Assembly (NCBI GenBank): GCA_039025855.1
Contig: JBCCNL010000008.1
Location: 1-64,000, forward strand
DNA: 64,000 nucleotides
From: JBCCOW01 sp039025855
GTDB taxonomy: Bacteria; Planctomycetota; Phycisphaerae; Phycisphaerales; Phycisphaeraceae
Direction: 5' to 3'
Part shown: in pieces, positions 61,296 through 64,000 of the stretch
Layout: every line of letters begins with the position of its first letter
Position numbering within the stretch: position 1 is the stretch's first letter
Position numbers and translations under genes: made by a program
Notes under the pieces: generated by a model
Databases searched by the model: none
What the model saw: only the letters and a program-made list of their open reading frames with translations
What the model was told of the DNA's origin: nothing

Positions 61296-62084
61296 TCATG
61301 CCTGCCGGGTATCGCGGAATCGGCCGGGGCTGATGCCGGCGGCCTGGGTGAACTGGCGTGTGAAGTAGTGGACGTCGTTGTAGCCGAGCCGGTGGGCGAT
61401 GGACTTGATGGAGTCGTCGGTCTCGCCCAGCATCTGGCGGGCGGTGGTGACGCGGTGCTGGATGCGGAACGCATGGAGGCTGAGCCCGGTCGCCTGCTGG
61501 AACTTTCGACGGAGGGTCGTCGTGGACATGCCCAGCCGCTCGGCGAGGGCGTCGTAGTCCGGGTCTTGCTGCCAGTCCTGGATCTCCGCCAGCACCGCCT
61601 CCATCCACCCGCTCGAGAGATGCGGTGCGGTCTGCGACAGCTCGGCCAGCTCGATGAGCAGCCGTTCAAGCTCGTTGACCGCACGCAGGTGGTCGAACCG
61701 GGAGTACGACGTGGCGTGGGCGAGCAACCCGTCAAACCGGGCGGCGAGCCCGTCCAGCTGCTCGGCATCGTCAATGGCCACCGGGGCCTTCTGCAGCAGG
61801 CCACGGGCTTCCCAGACGGGGACCGGCCCGCCCTCGAAAGCGATGTAGCGGTGGTTCCACGGCCGGCCCGCGGGGTGTTCATGGAACCGGATGTGCGGCC
61901 CGGGATAGGCGGGCCACGACCAGCCGCCCTCGAGCCGGTAGCGATCGCCGCCATAGGACAGCTCGATGGCCCCGGCGGTCATGAGCTGGAGCGTGTGGTA
62001 GTCGAACCGCTTGTCGACGCTGGCCACGCACTGCGGCCGATGGCTGCCATGAAGGAAACGGAGGCCGCGTGAAGAAATAGTCAT
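61296..62084 (-). CDS. AraC-family transcriptional regulator
   Basis: 262 residues from ATG 62084. The cupin sensor shows CVASVDKRFDYHTLQLMTAG, WSWPAYPGPHIRFHEHPAG and RPWNHRYIAFEGG, a pattern common in glycan-linked AraC proteins. The double HTH includes ALAERLGMSTTTLRRKFQQA, FRIQHRVTTARQMLGETDDS and IAHRLGYNDVHYFTRQFTQA. The frame extends to 62153 but residues before 62084 look unrelated. It diverges from the phytanoyl-CoA dioxygenase gene with 87 bp between starts and probably controls it. Confidence 0.9.
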   Translation of the reverse strand: MTISSRGLRFLHGSHRPQCVASVDKRFDYHTLQLMTAGAIELSYGGDRYRLEGGWSWPAYPGPHIRFHEHPAGRPWNHRYIAFEGGPVPVWEARGLLQKAPVAIDDAEQLDGLAARFDGLLAHATSYSRFDHLRAVNELERLLIELAELSQTAPHLSSGWMEAVLAEIQDWQQDPDYDALAERLGMSTTTLRRKFQQATGLSLHAFRIQHRVTTARQMLGETDDSIKSIAHRLGYNDVHYFTRQFTQAAGISPGRFRDTRQA

Positions 62085-62171
62085 ATCGTGCAAAAGGAAG
62101 GTGAAAAAGTCCAATGACAGGCTGCCGATGGCTGGGCATACTCCGCACTCCACCCCAACAGGAATCAGGCC

Positions 62172-62969
62172 ATGACCTCATTATCTACCCCCGGAACCTC
62201 TGTCGTCAACGAACTCCAGCTCACCGATTCGGAGATCAGATTTTACCAAGAGGAGGGCTACCTCTACCTGGGCGGCCTGGTCAAGGCCGAGGCCGTCGAG
62301 GCCCTTCGGCAGGAGATCCTCGATGTGATGGAAGGCCACTTCGGGATCAGCGAGGACGACCTCCGGCACGCGAGCTCTGCGGCCGACAAGCTGCGGCAGT
62401 CATCGCAGCACCTCAAGGGCTCGCTCCTGGAAGACCTCATCAGCGGGGACAAGGTCAAGGCGGTTGCGGCCCAGCTCATCGGCGGACCCGCCCACGTCTA
62501 CCTCCCGTTCAGCGCCGTGAAGGCCGGCGGCGGCGGCGGCATGTTCCACTTCCATCAGGACAACAACTACACCAACCACGAGCCGGCGATGGGCTCGATC
62601 AACATCTGGGTCGCGCTTGTCGATATGTCGCCGGACAACGGCTGCCTCCAGGTCGTGCCCCGTTCGCACAAGGGCGGCCAGCTGCTCTCGCACAACAGCG
62701 ACGACGGTGATGGGCACCAGCAGCTCGAGGTCGATCCGTTGACCTGCCTGCCGGTCCGCATGCGTGCCGGCGATGCCGTCGCCTTCACCCGCTGGACCGT
62801 GCACGGCTCTGGCCCGAACACCACCGACCAGCCCCGCGTTGCCTACGCCCTGCAGTTCCACCGCGACGACGTGAGCTGGATCGACAAGGAGACCGGCGAG
62901 AAGAGCTTGCTCGTCGACTCGCCGCGGTTCTCGATCGGTCCGGTCGATCGCTTCGAGCGCCCCGAATGA
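62172..62969 (+). CDS. Phytanoyl-CoA dioxygenase (PhyH)-family oxygenase
   Basis: 265 residues. Fe(II)/2-oxoglutarate oxygenase with metal ligands His128 and Asp130 in FHFHQDNNYT and His211 in WTVHGSGPN, and a 2-oxoglutarate-binding Arg in TDQPRVAYALQFH. NIWVALVDMSPDNGCLQVVP is the family core. It is cytoplasmic. Members often hydroxylate or demethylate small metabolites. Its ATGA overlap with the NHL-repeat gene means the two proteins work together. Regulated probably by the divergent AraC gene. Confidence 0.9.
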   Translation: MTSLSTPGTSVVNELQLTDSEIRFYQEEGYLYLGGLVKAEAVEALRQEILDVMEGHFGISEDDLRHASSAADKLRQSSQHLKGSLLEDLISGDKVKAVAAQLIGGPAHVYLPFSAVKAGGGGGMFHFHQDNNYTNHEPAMGSINIWVALVDMSPDNGCLQVVPRSHKGGQLLSHNSDDGDGHQQLEVDPLTCLPVRMRAGDAVAFTRWTVHGSGPNTTDQPRVAYALQFHRDDVSWIDKETGEKSLLVDSPRFSIGPVDRFERPE

Positions 62970-63949
62970 GCCCGCCGATGACCGCCTCTGAATCCACCGA
63001 GACCCCTCATGTGCCAGAGCCCAAACCCGTCCGGTTCACCGCTGATCAACGCTACCGTTGGGACGACCGATGGGCACGTGTGCCCGAGACGATCTGCCTC
63101 GGGATCACCCACGGGATCGACATCGACGCCGACGGCTTCGTGTATGTCCTGCACACGGTGCATGAGACGAGCACGTGCCGCGATGCGGTCTGCGTCTTCG
63201 ACCCCGACGGGGGATTCGTCCGATCCTGGGGCGCCGCTTTTGAGGGTTCCGGTCACGGCTTCCAGCTCCGTGAAGAAGACGGCGTAGCCTTCGCCTACGT
63301 CACCGACCTCAAACGCGGTCTGTTCAAGTGCACGCTCGACGGCGAGATCGTCTGGCACATCGAGCGCCCCTCGATCTATCAGACCCGGGTGCACCTCAAG
63401 TACGAGCCGACCAACGTCGCCCTCGCACCCGACGGCGACGTCTTCCTCTCCGACGGCTACGGCTCGTATCTGATCCACCGCTTCGACAAGAACGGCAACC
63501 AACTCGACGTCTTCGGCGGGCCCGGCAACAAGGACCACCACCTCGCCCACCCGCACGGGCTGATCTACACCGAGCGCCGCGGCAGCCCTGAGCTGCTGGT
63601 CGGTGAGAACATCGCCACACGCCTGAACTACCTCTCGCTGGACGGCGAACACCGCGGGTTCCTCGATGTCGAAACCCGCAGGCCCCGTCACTTCGCCGAA
63701 CGCGATGGGCAGCTGCTGGTCCCCGACTTCTACGGCCGCATCACGCTGATCGACGAGCAGGATCGGCTAGTAACCCACCTCGGCGACACCTGGATCGATC
63801 ATCAACACGCCGGCGAACTCGAAAAGAACCCGCCTGCCGAAGGATTTATCCGGCCGCACGACGGGGCGATCGACGCGGCTGGACGGATCTACGTTTCGGA
63901 GTATGTCGCCACGGGTCGGCTCGTCCGGCTGACGCCGATCGAAGACTGA
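62966..63949 (+). CDS. NHL-repeat beta-propeller protein
   Basis: 327 residues, no signal peptide. Six or so NHL/SMP-30-like blades: THGIDIDADGFVYVLHTVHE, DAVCVFDPDGGFVRSWG, TNVALAPDGDVFLSDGYGS, LIHRFDKNGNQLDVFGG, AHPHGLIYTERRG, DGAIDAAGRIYVSEYVATG. Proteins of this class include peptidylamidoglycolate lyase-like and lactonase enzymes as well as binding proteins. The function is not clear. It is translationally coupled to the PhyH gene (4-bp overlap). The last 51 bp of the window after its stop hold nothing recognisable. Confidence 0.85.
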   Translation: MSPPMTASESTETPHVPEPKPVRFTADQRYRWDDRWARVPETICLGITHGIDIDADGFVYVLHTVHETSTCRDAVCVFDPDGGFVRSWGAAFEGSGHGFQLREEDGVAFAYVTDLKRGLFKCTLDGEIVWHIERPSIYQTRVHLKYEPTNVALAPDGDVFLSDGYGSYLIHRFDKNGNQLDVFGGPGNKDHHLAHPHGLIYTERRGSPELLVGENIATRLNYLSLDGEHRGFLDVETRRPRHFAERDGQLLVPDFYGRITLIDEQDRLVTHLGDTWIDHQHAGELEKNPPAEGFIRPHDGAIDAAGRIYVSEYVATGRLVRLTPIED

Positions 63950-64000
63950 TTCAGGCCGAGTCGTGTTAGTTTGTGCCGAGCGTATCGAACACCCGGCTGC

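Noticed and set aside
1..64000. CRISPR arrays, insertion sequences, prophage genes, rRNA
   Set aside because: No regular repeat-spacer pattern, transposase, integrase, phage structural gene or rRNA stretch was recognised on either strand.

Overview
The window reads as chromosomal DNA of a high-GC planctomycete, most likely of class Phycisphaerae. The evidence is the combination of PEP-CTERM sorting tails (VIPEP plus a hydrophobic stretch plus RRR), several orphan pseudopilin-like proteins with a G-FTLIELLVVIS start and a C-terminal (F/Y)(A/V)DGH motif, many LacI-type regulators, weak use of Shine-Dalgarno sites and a wealth of glycan-active genes. No rRNA, CRISPR array, transposase or integrase was seen. 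One tRNA is present.

Positions 1-8416 (all minus strand) are part of a Tad/Flp pilus locus. In transcription order it holds a CpaF ATPase, two tiny Flp pilins, a CpaA prepilin peptidase, a terminator-like hairpin, a transmembrane Ser/Thr kinase with a long repeat-rich tail, a small membrane protein, CpaB, and a second CpaF carrying an N-terminal FHA phosphothreonine-binding domain that runs off the left edge. Kinase plus FHA-ATPase suggests phosphorylation control of pilus assembly. Positions 8449-13904 hold housekeeping or unknown genes: a membrane-anchored protein, a PilZ protein, a HEAT/TPR protein, a cobalamin-binding-like protein, an M48 lipoprotein protease, the menaquinone methyltransferase MenG and a hypothetical protein. 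A tRNA-Pro(GGG) at 14267-14340 with a strong terminator marks the boundary with the accessory region.

Positions 14477-63949 are a polysaccharide-utilisation region. Three times, a LacI-family regulator travels with a PEP-CTERM protein and a pseudopilin: 19038-22899 (minus), 33548-36422 (plus) and 56049-59038 (LacI and PEP-CTERM minus, pseudopilin divergent plus). Each cassette is linked to glycoside hydrolases, right-handed beta-helix proteins or an FAD oxidoreductase. The carbohydrate enzymes include a GH29 alpha-L-fucosidase, a GHL6/GH151-like protein, a GH38 alpha-mannosidase, a GH39-like enzyme, two large related clan GH-A enzymes, two beta-helix proteins, a beta-propeller protein and an alpha/alpha-barrel-like gene split by an in-frame TAG.

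At 45961-49749 an IclR regulator diverges from a Gfo/Idh dehydrogenase, an SDR and a fumarylacetoacetase-family hydrolase. This gene set fits the lower part of the non-phosphorylating L-fucose pathway, next to the GH29 fucosidase, so a fucose-containing (algal or mucin-like) glycan is the likely substrate. A side cluster at 41810-45904 encodes an HxlR regulator, two exported isochorismatase-like proteins (one without the catalytic Cys) and a Tat-exported amidohydrolase. The right end has a Gfo/Idh oxidoreductase, two AraC regulators, a phytanoyl-CoA dioxygenase-like enzyme and an NHL-repeat protein. No sugar transporter, SusC/D pair or sulfatase was found in the window.
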